NCBI GenBank assembly: GCA_021158305.1
Contig: JAGGUU010000190.1
Coordinates: 1-16,024 of the forward strand
Direction: 5' to 3'
Length of the DNA: 16,024 nt
Origin: Candidatus Bathyarchaeota archaeon
GTDB taxonomy: Archaea > Thermoproteota > Bathyarchaeia > Bathyarchaeales > DTEX01
Shown one piece after another: positions 1-8,029 of this stretch. Positions within the stretch are counted from its first letter, which is position 1, and each line of letters starts with the position of its first letter. The notes below the pieces were generated by a model. That model had not been told where the DNA came from and did not search any database. It saw only the letters and a list, made by a program, of their open reading frames with translations. Position numbers and translations under genes: made by a program.

Positions 1-506
1 AGATAGGCAGAGAACTAGGCGTAACGTATACTGGCTTAACAACTCCAGGCACACATGCAGACATGAACCCTAACGTCTGGAAGGCTTTAGCCAAGCTGGC
101 CGATGAGGGAGAATTCCCAAACCCCGCTGTTCCAGTCTTCGCCATTATAGATGAGTCTTCGTCCATCCTGAAGCCGATTCTTAAGGCTCGAAGCGGCCGA
201 GGAGCAAGCTACGATATTCCCTCAGCGCTTCAAGATTATTTAGCATCATGGCGGAATTCCCCAAGCTGGATTGATGTAGACCGCTACCTGACTCCTCAAG
301 GGAAGGGACGAATAGCCAGCCTCATACAGAACGGCTCACCCGTAGTAATCTTCCATATGCACTGGCAAGGCGTTAATCCAGCTACGGGCCTTGGCTGGCC
401 AGCATTTCAGGAGGTTATTCGAAGGCTTAACGATCAGTTTAGTAACCGGATTATCTGGAAACGCCCCAGCGAAATAGCATTAGATGCTTACAATCTACAA
501 ATCTGA
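1..506 (+). CDS. Polysaccharide deacetylase-like protein, C-terminal part (5' end outside window)
   Basis: The reading frame is open from base 3 of the window and has no stop before 504-506 (TGA). The ATG at 63 is therefore probably internal and the gene starts to the left. About 167 residues are visible. The end of the protein has a His-Trp-Gln segment (HMHWQG) followed by a helix and a final IIWKRPSEIA. This resembles the C-terminal strand-helix-strand of polysaccharide deacetylase / NodB-like (CE4-type) proteins, whose last strand typically reads like 'I.W..PSEIA'. The catalytic Asp-His-His metal site would lie upstream and cannot be checked. Such enzymes remove N- or O-acyl groups from polysaccharides, which suits the neighbouring arabinofuranosidase and esterase genes. 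By hand count about 8 of 10 arginine codons are CGN, unlike most genes here. The family call rests on C-terminal resemblance only. Confidence 0.55.
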   Translation, partial: IGRELGVTYTGLTTPGTHADMNPNVWKALAKLADEGEFPNPAVPVFAIIDESSSILKPILKARSGRGASYDIPSALQDYLASWRNSPSWIDVDRYLTPQGKGRIASLIQNGSPVVIFHMHWQGVNPATGLGWPAFQEVIRRLNDQFSNRIIWKRPSEIALDAYNLQI

Positions 507-689
507 ATTTCAAGCGATTATGACTGCCCAAGAAACGTTACTCTCCCAAGGGCTAAGCAGTGCTAGATTATTTATTATTCAATCTTCCATTGTATCGCGT
601 CCATTTATGTCATGTTTATTATATCTCGGCTGGGTCTTATTCAGTTGATAAATCGAAAGAGGCATCTTCGCTAATTAAAGGTTCTCTGA

Positions 690-2162
690 TTAGATTGGTA
701 AGCAGATGGAGGGTTTCCCTGAAACTTTGATAATGTTTATTGAGTGGGCGGGGAGGTTTAGCAGTACTTTCTCTTCTATCACTTTAACCTTTGCTTCTTG
801 TATCCTAACTCTCCCGGGATCTTCAGGAGTGTTCTTGTCTTGGATGTTCTCTCCGGCAACGTATAGTTGAGAACCCTTCTTAGGCTTGAACCCTCTGAAT
901 GAAACCATCATCTCTGAATCTTCTGTTTCATGCCTGTTAACGATATGCAGATATACAGTCTTTCCATCTTTTGTGATCGTTGCTGAAAGGTCTATGAATG
1001 GAACTGGCTCCCTCAATTCGCTGGATACGTAATGATCCGTATCAACAACGGTCTTTAGGACGATGTCCCCGCTGTTTGTGCTGTAAAGTTTGAAGACCAG
1101 ATACTGCGGTGTCAAGACTATTCCACCATCTTCTAAGGCTATTATTAAGGGTAGAACGTTAACAGTCTGTGCGAACCCACCTATTGGCACAGCCACGCAT
1201 AATCTATGAAGAGCATTCAGGATGCCTCCGGTTAGAACAGCATCCTCAACGCTTGTAATCTGCTCGTGGAGTGGAGCCTTAGCCTCCGGATGCCACACAT
1301 TCCACTCATCAAATGCTATCCGTATCTCTCTTTCTATATTGTATCTCTGCCTTGCTGATTGAATAAGCCCATAGATATTCTTAAGTCTCCTTTCTACATC
1401 CAGCGAGACAGCTGTCAGCTCTCTATATGGCCTTTCGCCTTTTATGTAAATATGCACAGAGAGATAATCGAAGTATTCACCGGCATTCTTAATCATCTCC
1501 AAGTTCCATTCTGGATCCTCACAGCCTACAGCTACGAGCTTGATGTTGGGATCTACCTTCCTCATCTCATTTGCAAACTCTATCGTTCTCCTTGCACATT
1601 CAACTCCATCCAGACAGAAGCCTATCTGCCATCTGCCATATAGCTCATTTCCTATCCCCCAGATCTTAACTCCATACGGGTCATGATGCCCGTGTCTACG
1701 TCGGAGAGAAGCATAGTATGTGTCGGTTCTAGAGTTACAATACTCAACCCACCTAGCTGCTTCTTCCGGAGTTCCATTCCCAGCATTTACTACAATGAAC
1801 GGTTCAGCATTCACGAGTCTACACCACTCTAGAAACTCATCTGTACCGAAGATATTCGGCTCCTCCGCTCCCCACGCCATATCTAAGCGTCTCGGTCTCT
1901 CCTCTCTAGGGCCGACGCCGTCGAGCCAGTGATATCCTGACGAAAAGTTTCCTCCAGGCCATCTTATGATACGGGGCTGCAGCTCCTTTACTGCTCTTAA
2001 AACATCTAGGCGGAAGCCCCTAAGATTGGGGATCGGCGAGTCTTCGCCTACCCATACTCCGCCGTATATGCATTTTCCAAGATGTTCTATGAATTGGCCA
2101 TAACATCTCTTATCAAGTCTTCCTAGCACGGCAGATATATCTATAAAACCTTTACTCTCCAA
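690..2162 (-). CDS. GH51 alpha-L-arabinofuranosidase
   Basis: This is a complete 490-residue GH51 enzyme, a usual length for the single-domain archaeal/bacterial form. It hydrolyses terminal alpha-L-arabinofuranosyl groups of arabinan, arabinoxylan or their oligosaccharides by a retaining mechanism. Visible signatures are FIEHLGKCIYGG (res. 24-35), RWPGGN (67-72), WGIGNE with acid/base Glu173, and AFDEWN with nucleophile Glu286. A C-terminal beta-sandwich follows from about residue 380. No signal peptide or membrane segment is seen, so it is probably cytoplasmic and acts on imported oligosaccharides. The start is a TTG at 2160-2162: an in-frame TGA lies two codons upstream, and no later start keeps the EHLG motif in normal position. 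GAGGT directly abuts the TTG, which is tight for a ribosome site. A possible TATA element (TTCTTAAATC, minus strand, about 2209-2218) lies about 50 bp upstream. It is divergent from the esterase gene. Arginine codons are mostly AGA/AGG (about 30 of 36 by hand count). Confidence 0.95.
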   Translation of the reverse strand: MESKGFIDISAVLGRLDKRCYGQFIEHLGKCIYGGVWVGEDSPIPNLRGFRLDVLRAVKELQPRIIRWPGGNFSSGYHWLDGVGPREERPRRLDMAWGAEEPNIFGTDEFLEWCRLVNAEPFIVVNAGNGTPEEAARWVEYCNSRTDTYYASLRRRHGHHDPYGVKIWGIGNELYGRWQIGFCLDGVECARRTIEFANEMRKVDPNIKLVAVGCEDPEWNLEMIKNAGEYFDYLSVHIYIKGERPYRELTAVSLDVERRLKNIYGLIQSARQRYNIEREIRIAFDEWNVWHPEAKAPLHEQITSVEDAVLTGGILNALHRLCVAVPIGGFAQTVNVLPLIIALEDGGIVLTPQYLVFKLYSTNSGDIVLKTVVDTDHYVSSELREPVPFIDLSATITKDGKTVYLHIVNRHETEDSEMMVSFRGFKPKKGSQLYVAGENIQDKNTPEDPGRVRIQEAKVKVIEEKVLLNLPAHSINIIKVSGKPSICLPI

Positions 2163-2380
2163 ACCTCAGCATCTCCGTGAAAGGCTACAATTGAGTCTTT
2201 CCATGGATGATTTAAGAATTGCGTAATGGAGAAGTCACAATTTACAGAAGCAAAATGACGGCATGTAAAGCCTCTAAAAATGCGAGAAGAAACTCTATAA
2301 GCAACCTTGCTTCAAGAATCAAGCGAATTAATATCCAGATAAAGGGAATATTGCTACTGGCTGAATCGGGAGAATTCGTC

Positions 2381-3439
2381 TTGGCTAAGAAAATTCCCAA
2401 ATTTGATTATAAAAGGCATATTAGAGAAGTATACAAGTCTATACGGCGTCAATTCGAGTTTCGTGCGAGAACAAGAGAAGAATTCGAGGCTTGGCAATTA
2501 GCTTTTCGACCGAAACTGCGAGAGGCTTTAGGTTTAACCAGCATGGAGGAGGATCTTCAAGGGCATATTCCAAAAGCTGAACGGGCATACTCAACTGATC
2601 TCGGAGATTATATCCGTGAGAAGTGGTATCTCTGGGTTGAACCAACCGTGCCATTGCCATTCTGGCTCTTAAAGCCCAAAGAATGTAAGGGTCGTCTTCC
2701 ACTCGTGCTAACCTCTCACGGCCATAACCATCCAGACCTTTACGTAGGAATAACATATAGCGAACATGACGAATGGTCCATTCGGGAGGGCGAACGAGAC
2801 ATAGCAGTGCAGGCAGTACGGGAAGGATATATCGTAATCGCGCCGACAGCTCGCGGATTCGGAGAGACAATCGATGAAACTGAAAAAGAGAAAGGAGCAG
2901 TCAGTTCCTGTCGTTCCGAACTAAAACACTGCTTACTAGCCGGTCGAACGCCCATCGGTGAACGAGTATGGGATATTTCAAGACTGATTGACTGGGCTAC
3001 AAAACGTTCCGACGTAGATCCTACGCGTATTGCCATCACCGGAAACTCCGGAGGCGGAACAACCTCGCTGTTCTCCGCGGCCTGTGATGAAAGAATCACA
3101 GTCGCTGTTCCCAGCTGTTACTTCTGTACATTCGTAGGGAGTATTGGAACAATCTTCCACTGCGACTGCAATTACATTCCCGGGATCCTGAGACTCGGCG
3201 AAATGTACGATGTTGCAGGCCTCATAGCTCCGCGTCCCTTCTGTGCCATCGCCGGAAAACACGATGAAATCTTTCCCATAGAACATGTCTACGAAGCCTT
3301 CCGCAAGCTCAAACATATCTATGAAATCGCTGGTGTTCCTGAACGTTGCGAATTATACGTAGGTGAAGGCGGTCATCGCTACTATAAAAAGGGAGCCTGG
3401 CCCTTCATTAGGAAATGGTTTAATCTTCAGCCTACTTAG
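2381..3439 (+). CDS. Alpha/beta hydrolase, acetyl-xylan-esterase-like (dienelactone hydrolase superfamily)
   Basis: From the TTG at 2381 this gives a 352-residue alpha/beta hydrolase. The oxyanion segment SHGHNH is near residue 113 and the nucleophile elbow is GNSGGG with Ser223. The acid is probably Asp295 (GKHDEIFP) and the base His332 (GEGGHRYY), so the triad is complete. The architecture resembles the Abhydrolase_7 / acetyl xylan esterase-like group. The substrate is inferred: an O-acyl ester on hemicellulose fits the divergent GH51 arabinofuranosidase. No signal peptide is visible. The frame is open further upstream to a TTG at 2219 and an ATG at 2255. That extra stretch is basic and low-complexity and lies where promoters are expected, while GGGAG about 8 nt before 2381 and a TTAATA box near 2327 favour the later start. 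By hand count about 21 of 29 arginine codons are CGN, against 6 of 36 in the GH51 gene, suggesting a separate origin. Confidence 0.85.
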   Translation: MAKKIPKFDYKRHIREVYKSIRRQFEFRARTREEFEAWQLAFRPKLREALGLTSMEEDLQGHIPKAERAYSTDLGDYIREKWYLWVEPTVPLPFWLLKPKECKGRLPLVLTSHGHNHPDLYVGITYSEHDEWSIREGERDIAVQAVREGYIVIAPTARGFGETIDETEKEKGAVSSCRSELKHCLLAGRTPIGERVWDISRLIDWATKRSDVDPTRIAITGNSGGGTTSLFSAACDERITVAVPSCYFCTFVGSIGTIFHCDCNYIPGILRLGEMYDVAGLIAPRPFCAIAGKHDEIFPIEHVYEAFRKLKHIYEIAGVPERCELYVGEGGHRYYKKGAWPFIRKWFNLQPT

Positions 3440-3707
3440 TATCGCACTCTGCTCTCACACTATTCCAAAACCCGGTGCCTCTTTAGGTATTAGGCTAAAT
3501 TATGGCGTTGCTTCCTAAAGTAATCGTTATGAACCTTTCATTAGATTTAAGGGATCTTTAAATAGCGAGGATGCTCTAACGGAAAAACTTGTATATTGTT
3601 ACGAAAATCGTAACAAAAAACCGAAAAAAATAAATAAAGGCAGGGATTCTCTAGAAAGGTTAGGCTCATTAATGTGCCTAAAAAGCGCCACAACAAGGGA
3701 TTAAAGA
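3440..3707 (+). promoter_or_regulatory. PEPCK upstream region with several TATA candidates and inverted repeats
   Basis: This 268-bp gap holds no convincing ORF. It has three TATA-like elements for the plus-strand PEPCK gene: CTTTAAATAG (about 3556-3565), TGTATATTG (about 3590-3598) and AAATAAATAAAG (about 3628-3639). It also contains inverted repeats. CTTTAGG (3481-3487) pairs with CCTAAAG (3514-3520). A 9-bp perfect palindrome lies at 3596-3616. TTAGGC (3660-3665) pairs with GCCTAA (3676-3681). AAGGGATTAA just before the ATG could serve as a weak ribosome site. Which TATA box is used cannot be decided from sequence. Confidence 0.55.
3596..3616. promoter_or_regulatory. Perfect 9-bp inverted repeat, candidate operator for PEPCK
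   Basis: The arms TTGTTACGA and TCGTAACAA are exact reverse complements around an AAA centre. The site directly follows one TATA-like element (TGTATATTG), lies about 30 bp after a stronger one (CTTTAAATAG) and about 12 bp before a third (AAATAAATAAAG). It could therefore be a repressor site for the first two or an upstream activator site for the third. I do not recognise it as the target of a known archaeal regulator. Confidence 0.6.
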
Positions 3708-5588
3708 ATGAACAGATACCTCGAGATACTTCGTTCCAGAATGAACAATAAGGATTACGAGAAGCTAGAAGCTATACCAAATCCTGAAGTTCACAGATTC
3801 GTAGCTGAGGCTGCCGAGCTCTGCAGTCCAGAAGATATCTTCGTTTGTTGCGACTCGTCTGAGGACATAGCCTACATCAGAGAGCAAGCTATCAGAACCG
3901 GCGAGGAGAAGCCGCTGAAGATTCCAGGCCATACAGTCCACTTCGACGGAATACACGACCAAGGACGAGACAGAAAAGCCACGAAATATCTTGTGCCGAA
4001 AGGCGATACTCTAAGCAAGGTTCTAAACCAGATCGACAGAGATACGGGACTGGCGGAGATAAAAAGTCTCCTCCGGAACTCCATGAAAGGAAAGACGATG
4101 ATTGTGCGGTTTGTTTCTCTCGGACCGCTGAACTCCATCTTCACGGTACTCGGCCTGCAATGCACAGATTCATGGTACGTAGCCCACTCGGAGTCTCTGC
4201 TCTTTAGACCCGGCTACAAAGCGTTCTGCGAAGCAAGCCCCAGAAAGGATTTTCTACGCGTCCTACACTCGGCTGGGAGACTCGACGAAAACATGACTAG
4301 CATAGACTACGATAAGAAGCGCATATACATCGACTATGTTGAAAACACAATTTACAGCGTCAACACTCAGTATGCAGGTAACTCCGTGGGATTCAAGAAG
4401 CTCGCCTTCAGGCTCGCGATAAGGAAGGCTAATCAGGAAGGCTGGCTTGCAGAGCACATGATGATTATGGGGGTGCATGGGCCGGGAGGTCGGAAAACGT
4501 ACTTTGCCGGAGCTTTTCCAAGCGCTTGTGGAAAAACCTCCACGGCGATGCTTCCTGGAGAGACAATACTTGGAGATGATATCGCATATATACGGAACAT
4601 AGGATCAGTCGCTCGAGCGGTGAACGTTGAATGCGGCATATTCGGGATTCTCCAAGGAATAAATGCTAGGGATATGCCGTTACTTTACGAGGTACTCACA
4701 AGTCCCGGAGAGGTTATCTTCTCAAATGTCCTTGTTAAGGATGGAAAGCCCTACTGGCTCGGTATGGGATGTGAACTTCCAAAGAGTGGAATAAACTTCT
4801 CTGGAGAGTGGTGGGAGGGGAAGACGGATGAGAACGGCAACGAGATCCCACCGGCTCACAAAAACGCCCGATATACAGTCTCCTTAAAGGTTCTGAAAAA
4901 TTGTGATCCGGAATTAGACAATCCCATGGGTGTTGAACTCAGTGGGATTATATACGGAGGCCGTGACTCCAAAGCATATGTTCCAGTTCAGCAGAGCTTC
5001 AGCTGGGAACACGGCATAATCGCTTACGGCGCTTCACTTGAGACGGAGACAACTTTCGCCACGGTCGACAAAGAGGGAGTGCCAGAAATCAACGCGATGA
5101 GCATCCAAGATTTCATCTCAATCCCCCTAGGCCAGAACATACGTAACCTATTAAAGTTTGGAAGAAACCTAAAGAGAAGACCGATAATCTTCGGAGTCAA
5201 CTATTTCCTACGCGACCTCAAAACAGGAGAGTATCTAAACGAGCCTAGAGACAAGCACGTATGGATAAAATGGATGGAGCTAAGAGTACACGACGAGGCT
5301 GGAGCGATAAAAGCCCCGACTGGTTACATCCCCGAGTATGAGGATCTACGCCGGCTCTTCAGGGAAGTTCTGAACAAGGAGTATAAGAAGAAAGACTACA
5401 TCAAGCAGTTCACAATACGTGTCCCAGAGAACCTGGCCAAGATCGAACGGGCAGAGAAGTTCTATAGAGAGAAAGTCTCGGATACACCGAGAGAGCTCTT
5501 CGATGTGCTCGGTCAACAGCGCAAGCGTCTAATCGAGGCTAGAGAGAGATTCGGCGATTATATCTCTCCGGAAAAGTTTAAGGAATAA
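3708..5588 (+). CDS. pckG: Phosphoenolpyruvate carboxykinase (GTP)
   Basis: This 626-residue protein is a GTP-type PEPCK, interconverting oxaloacetate + GTP with PEP + GDP + CO2. It is the entry step of gluconeogenesis or, run in reverse, an anaplerotic step. The active-site P-loop reads FPSACGKTS, with the hyper-reactive cysteine at Cys274 and the phosphate-binding Lys276-Thr277. Upstream are GWLAEHMMIMG, whose His250 matches the conserved metal/substrate histidine, and a conserved lysine-rich helix. Downstream GDDIAYIR (289-296) gives the metal-binding aspartates, and the FSGEWWEGK segment (364-372) is typical of the GTP class. Length is normal and no key residue is missing. The ATG start follows a weak AAGGGATT. 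The gene is monocistronic: its 3' neighbour is convergent and a 268-bp regulatory gap precedes it. Arginine codons are mostly AGA/AGG, as in the core genes. Confidence 0.97.
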   Translation: MNRYLEILRSRMNNKDYEKLEAIPNPEVHRFVAEAAELCSPEDIFVCCDSSEDIAYIREQAIRTGEEKPLKIPGHTVHFDGIHDQGRDRKATKYLVPKGDTLSKVLNQIDRDTGLAEIKSLLRNSMKGKTMIVRFVSLGPLNSIFTVLGLQCTDSWYVAHSESLLFRPGYKAFCEASPRKDFLRVLHSAGRLDENMTSIDYDKKRIYIDYVENTIYSVNTQYAGNSVGFKKLAFRLAIRKANQEGWLAEHMMIMGVHGPGGRKTYFAGAFPSACGKTSTAMLPGETILGDDIAYIRNIGSVARAVNVECGIFGILQGINARDMPLLYEVLTSPGEVIFSNVLVKDGKPYWLGMGCELPKSGINFSGEWWEGKTDENGNEIPPAHKNARYTVSLKVLKNCDPELDNPMGVELSGIIYGGRDSKAYVPVQQSFSWEHGIIAYGASLETETTFATVDKEGVPEINAMSIQDFISIPLGQNIRNLLKFGRNLKRRPIIFGVNYFLRDLKTGEYLNEPRDKHVWIKWMELRVHDEAGAIKAPTGYIPEYEDLRRLFREVLNKEYKKKDYIKQFTIRVPENLAKIERAEKFYREKVSDTPRELFDVLGQQRKRLIEARERFGDYISPEKFKE

Positions 5589-5705
5589 TAGTAAGTGGGA
5601 AGTTTATTCGTGAGATCTGATCCTCGAACGATTCGTCAAAACCTATAATCTATTATTCCCATTCCTAGTAATGCATCCACAAAAAGATCTGATGAGCCAT
5701 CTTCG

Positions 5706-6848
5706 CTATAGAAATCCGTCAGGAATGAGACTTGTAGCCAGCATCACCATATTTATGTCTTGATGCTCCTTCCATAGAGAACTCTCTCTACTCTCTGGTT
5801 TAAGCCAGAACTTCTCAATCTCGTCGCCTATCCAAGAGTAGTGTGTCAAGCTTCTAATCAGTGAGCATATCTCCTCGTGGCTGGAGAGATTCGACTCCTT
5901 AACAAGTTGCTGGAGCTTTTTAACAGCCTTAAACCCTATGGATAGACCTAGTTCCCTAAACGCAAGCCTATTACTGGCTGAAAGCCTTAAGGGATCAGTT
6001 GCCAAGTAAAGCTCTAAGCTCAGCAGAGAATCATTCAATACATTAAGTAACAGATCCGCTCGTCTAAAACGTCCATTCACAAGCATCTCCGCTAGGAAGT
6101 ATGAGTTCCATAGGAGACACCCTATGCCAAGCGGGTCATAAGTTGCCAAATTCATCTTCATGCATATCTCTAGAAGCTCATTGATCTCCCGCGTTAGACT
6201 CGGCCATTCTGGATTCCTAGGCGCTGACGCTTGAATCTCATTGTAGACGACGAATCCATCAAGCGGATCATGCAGACCCATAGAATCAACAAGGGGTCGA
6301 GTTAGATCTATGCTCATCTTCCAATAGATGCGTCTCTGCCCGTCTCTCTCATAGACAAATGCTGCATGTGCAGTCTTTGCGAGCTCAGCGGCCCATAAAT
6401 TATAAATTGGATCTCTAGTCTCCCGGCTTACCCTGTTTAAGGCATGCATCCATCTAGTCAAGTAGTGATAGTATTGGCCGTCTCTCTCCCATTCTAGGGA
6501 TTCGTCAAATGGCTCGTCTGGTTCACGTTCAGGCAATCGCTTACCGATCCTCAAGCCGCCGAGTGTTGGATGCCTCTTTCCCTCCTCCTCGTTTAGCCCG
6601 CTTATCCAGCCTCGTCTAGGGTCATCTTCACGATGTCTGCCGAGAATGAAGTGAACTTGATCCACGAGCTTAAGTGCAAGCTGCATATAACGTTCATTCC
6701 CGCTTATCCGGTAAAGTCCAAGATAATTGCATACAGCAAAGGAGTCAGTCCAAAGGTATCGTCTCGGCTTACGATCGCCTAAAACTCCAGTTCTATGGGC
6801 ATAATCAATCATGATCTTCTCAGCCAGATCAAAGGAGCCATGCATCAT
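5706..6848 (-). CDS. Conserved uncharacterised helical protein, possible (alpha/alpha)6-barrel
   Basis: This 380-residue protein has no function I can name. It is rich in amphipathic helices carrying aromatic and acidic motifs. Examples are YLWTDSFAVCNYLGLYR (res. 31-47), a helix ending LGRHREDDPRRGWISGL (69-85), LEWERDGQYYHYLTRWMHAL (118-137) and HQDINMVMLA (362-371) near the end. Repeated helical hairpins with conserved Trp/His/Asp/Glu at helix starts resemble six-hairpin glycosidase-like toroids. That would suit the carbohydrate genes on the left, but no catalytic pair can be assigned. The pattern looks like a conserved hypothetical family that I believe is shared by bacteria and archaea. 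The ATG at 6846-6848 (a second ATG follows directly) is preceded by AGGTGTT at ribosome-site spacing. No signal peptide or membrane segment is seen. It is convergent with PEPCK (117-bp gap, nothing seen in it) and divergent from dph2. Confidence 0.75.
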   Translation of the reverse strand: MMHGSFDLAEKIMIDYAHRTGVLGDRKPRRYLWTDSFAVCNYLGLYRISGNERYMQLALKLVDQVHFILGRHREDDPRRGWISGLNEEEGKRHPTLGGLRIGKRLPEREPDEPFDESLEWERDGQYYHYLTRWMHALNRVSRETRDPIYNLWAAELAKTAHAAFVYERDGQRRIYWKMSIDLTRPLVDSMGLHDPLDGFVVYNEIQASAPRNPEWPSLTREINELLEICMKMNLATYDPLGIGCLLWNSYFLAEMLVNGRFRRADLLLNVLNDSLLSLELYLATDPLRLSASNRLAFRELGLSIGFKAVKKLQQLVKESNLSSHEEICSLIRSLTHYSWIGDEIEKFWLKPESRESSLWKEHQDINMVMLATSLIPDGFL

Positions 6849-6924
6849 TGAACACCTACAGAGAACTGAAGATTCTCATTAGCATATCGCCCATCCAAGC
6901 AAACCCAACTAGTCAGTCAGCTCC

Positions 6925-6936
6925 TATAAATTTATA
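6925..6936. promoter_or_regulatory. Fully palindromic TATA element between divergent genes
   Basis: TATAAATTTATA is a perfect palindrome. On the plus strand it lies about 50-60 bp before the dph2 ATG at 6987, giving a leader of roughly 30 nt. On the minus strand it could serve the helical-protein gene starting at 6848, with a leader of roughly 55-60 nt. Its symmetry lets TBP bind in both directions, so flanking BRE sequence would set the preferred direction. Assignment to dph2 is the safer one. Confidence 0.6.
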
Positions 6937-6986
6937 ATCATCCACCCTATTGATTGAATGTTAATCCATCCTCATGGGAGTTTTCT

Positions 6987-7988
6987 ATGCGTGGAGATCT
7001 TTTCGATCTCGAGGAGGAACGTCTCGGAGAAGAGATTAAAAAAAGAGGAGCTGAGGTAGTCCTCCTCCAGCTCCCAGACGGCTTGAAACCTCTAGCTGCA
7101 AGATTGGCTTCGATAGTTGAGCGTGCTGGAGCATCTGTGATAATCTCCGGAGAGCCCTGCTACGGAGCATGCGATGTAGCTTTAGCTGAGGCTAGGGAGC
7201 TGAACGCGGATCTGATAATTCATTATGGACACACGATGATGCTTAAAGATCTGGATATTCCGACGATATACTTCGAAGCTCACGCTAAGATCTCAGTTGA
7301 AAAAGCTGTCAGAAGAGCCATAGGCCTATTGAAGCCTTGGAGAAGAATAGGGCTCGTCACAACAGTTCAGCATGTGGAAAACCTAGAGGCGGCTAGAAGG
7401 ATTCTATCCTCAGCTGGTAAAGAAGTCTATGTGGGAAAAGCCTCAGAAATACTTTATCCTGGACAGGTTTTAGGATGCAACTACATAAACGCCAAGGTGA
7501 TCTCCTCGAATGTTGAGGCGTTTCTCTTCGTTGGTGGAGGACGCTTCCATCCGCTTGGGCTAGCTCTAGCGACTATGAAGCCAGTTGTGGCAGCTGACCC
7601 ATTTGAAGATAGAGCCTATTCTCTCAACGGCGATGCCAAAAGAATACTGAAGCGACGATGGGCTGAGATAGAAGAGGCTAGAAAAGCCGAGACCTACGGG
7701 GTCATAATAGGTCTAAAGCCTGGACAAAAGAGGCTCAAAGAAGCATTCAAGGTTAAGAAGAAGATAGAAGAGATGAGAAAGAAGGCATATCTGATTTCCC
7801 TACGCGAGATCACGGATCAAAAACTCAGAAACTTCCAAGAATTCGAAGCATACATAAATACTGCATGTCCAAGAATCTCAATAGATGAAGCGTCAGCCTT
7901 CCGCCAGCCAGTCCTAACGCTGAAGGAAGCATACGTCATGCTTGGGGAAATATCATGGGAGAAACTTTTAGAGGAAGGAATAATCTAA
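6987..7988 (+). CDS. dph2: 2-(3-amino-3-carboxypropyl)histidine synthase, diphthamide biosynthesis Dph2
   Basis: Dph2 makes the first intermediate of diphthamide on elongation factor 2. Its [4Fe-4S] cluster cleaves S-adenosylmethionine non-canonically to give a 3-amino-3-carboxypropyl radical that attacks the target histidine. The three cluster cysteines are visible in three separate domains: Cys58 in GEPCYGAC, Cys164 in LGCNY and Cys294 in NTACPRIS. LLQLPDGLKP near the start is typical. From the ATG at 6987 the protein has 333 residues, a normal length for archaeal Dph2. This start is preferred over the upstream TTG (6954) because GGGAG lies 6 nt before it and homologues begin close to the 'F..E..L...I..RGA' helix. 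It is the first gene of an apparent operon with the methyltransferase, csl4 and rpoL. A single archaeal Dph2 normally acts as a homodimer. Confidence 0.96.
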   Translation: MRGDLFDLEEERLGEEIKKRGAEVVLLQLPDGLKPLAARLASIVERAGASVIISGEPCYGACDVALAEARELNADLIIHYGHTMMLKDLDIPTIYFEAHAKISVEKAVRRAIGLLKPWRRIGLVTTVQHVENLEAARRILSSAGKEVYVGKASEILYPGQVLGCNYINAKVISSNVEAFLFVGGGRFHPLGLALATMKPVVAADPFEDRAYSLNGDAKRILKRRWAEIEEARKAETYGVIIGLKPGQKRLKEAFKVKKKIEEMRKKAYLISLREITDQKLRNFQEFEAYINTACPRISIDEASAFRQPVLTLKEAYVMLGEISWEKLLEEGII

Positions 7989-8029
7989 GCCCGAAAGAGT
8001 TCAAAGCATCCTTGAGCCAAGGCAGCCTC

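Noticed and set aside
2439..3316. Several overlapping minus-strand frames in the esterase gene
   Set aside because: They mirror a complete alpha/beta hydrolase with an intact catalytic triad. They arise from its CGN-rich codon use.
3872..4165. Minus-strand open frame of about 97 codons inside the PEPCK gene
   Set aside because: It lies wholly antisense to a well-supported PEPCK coding region, and its translation has no recognisable motif.
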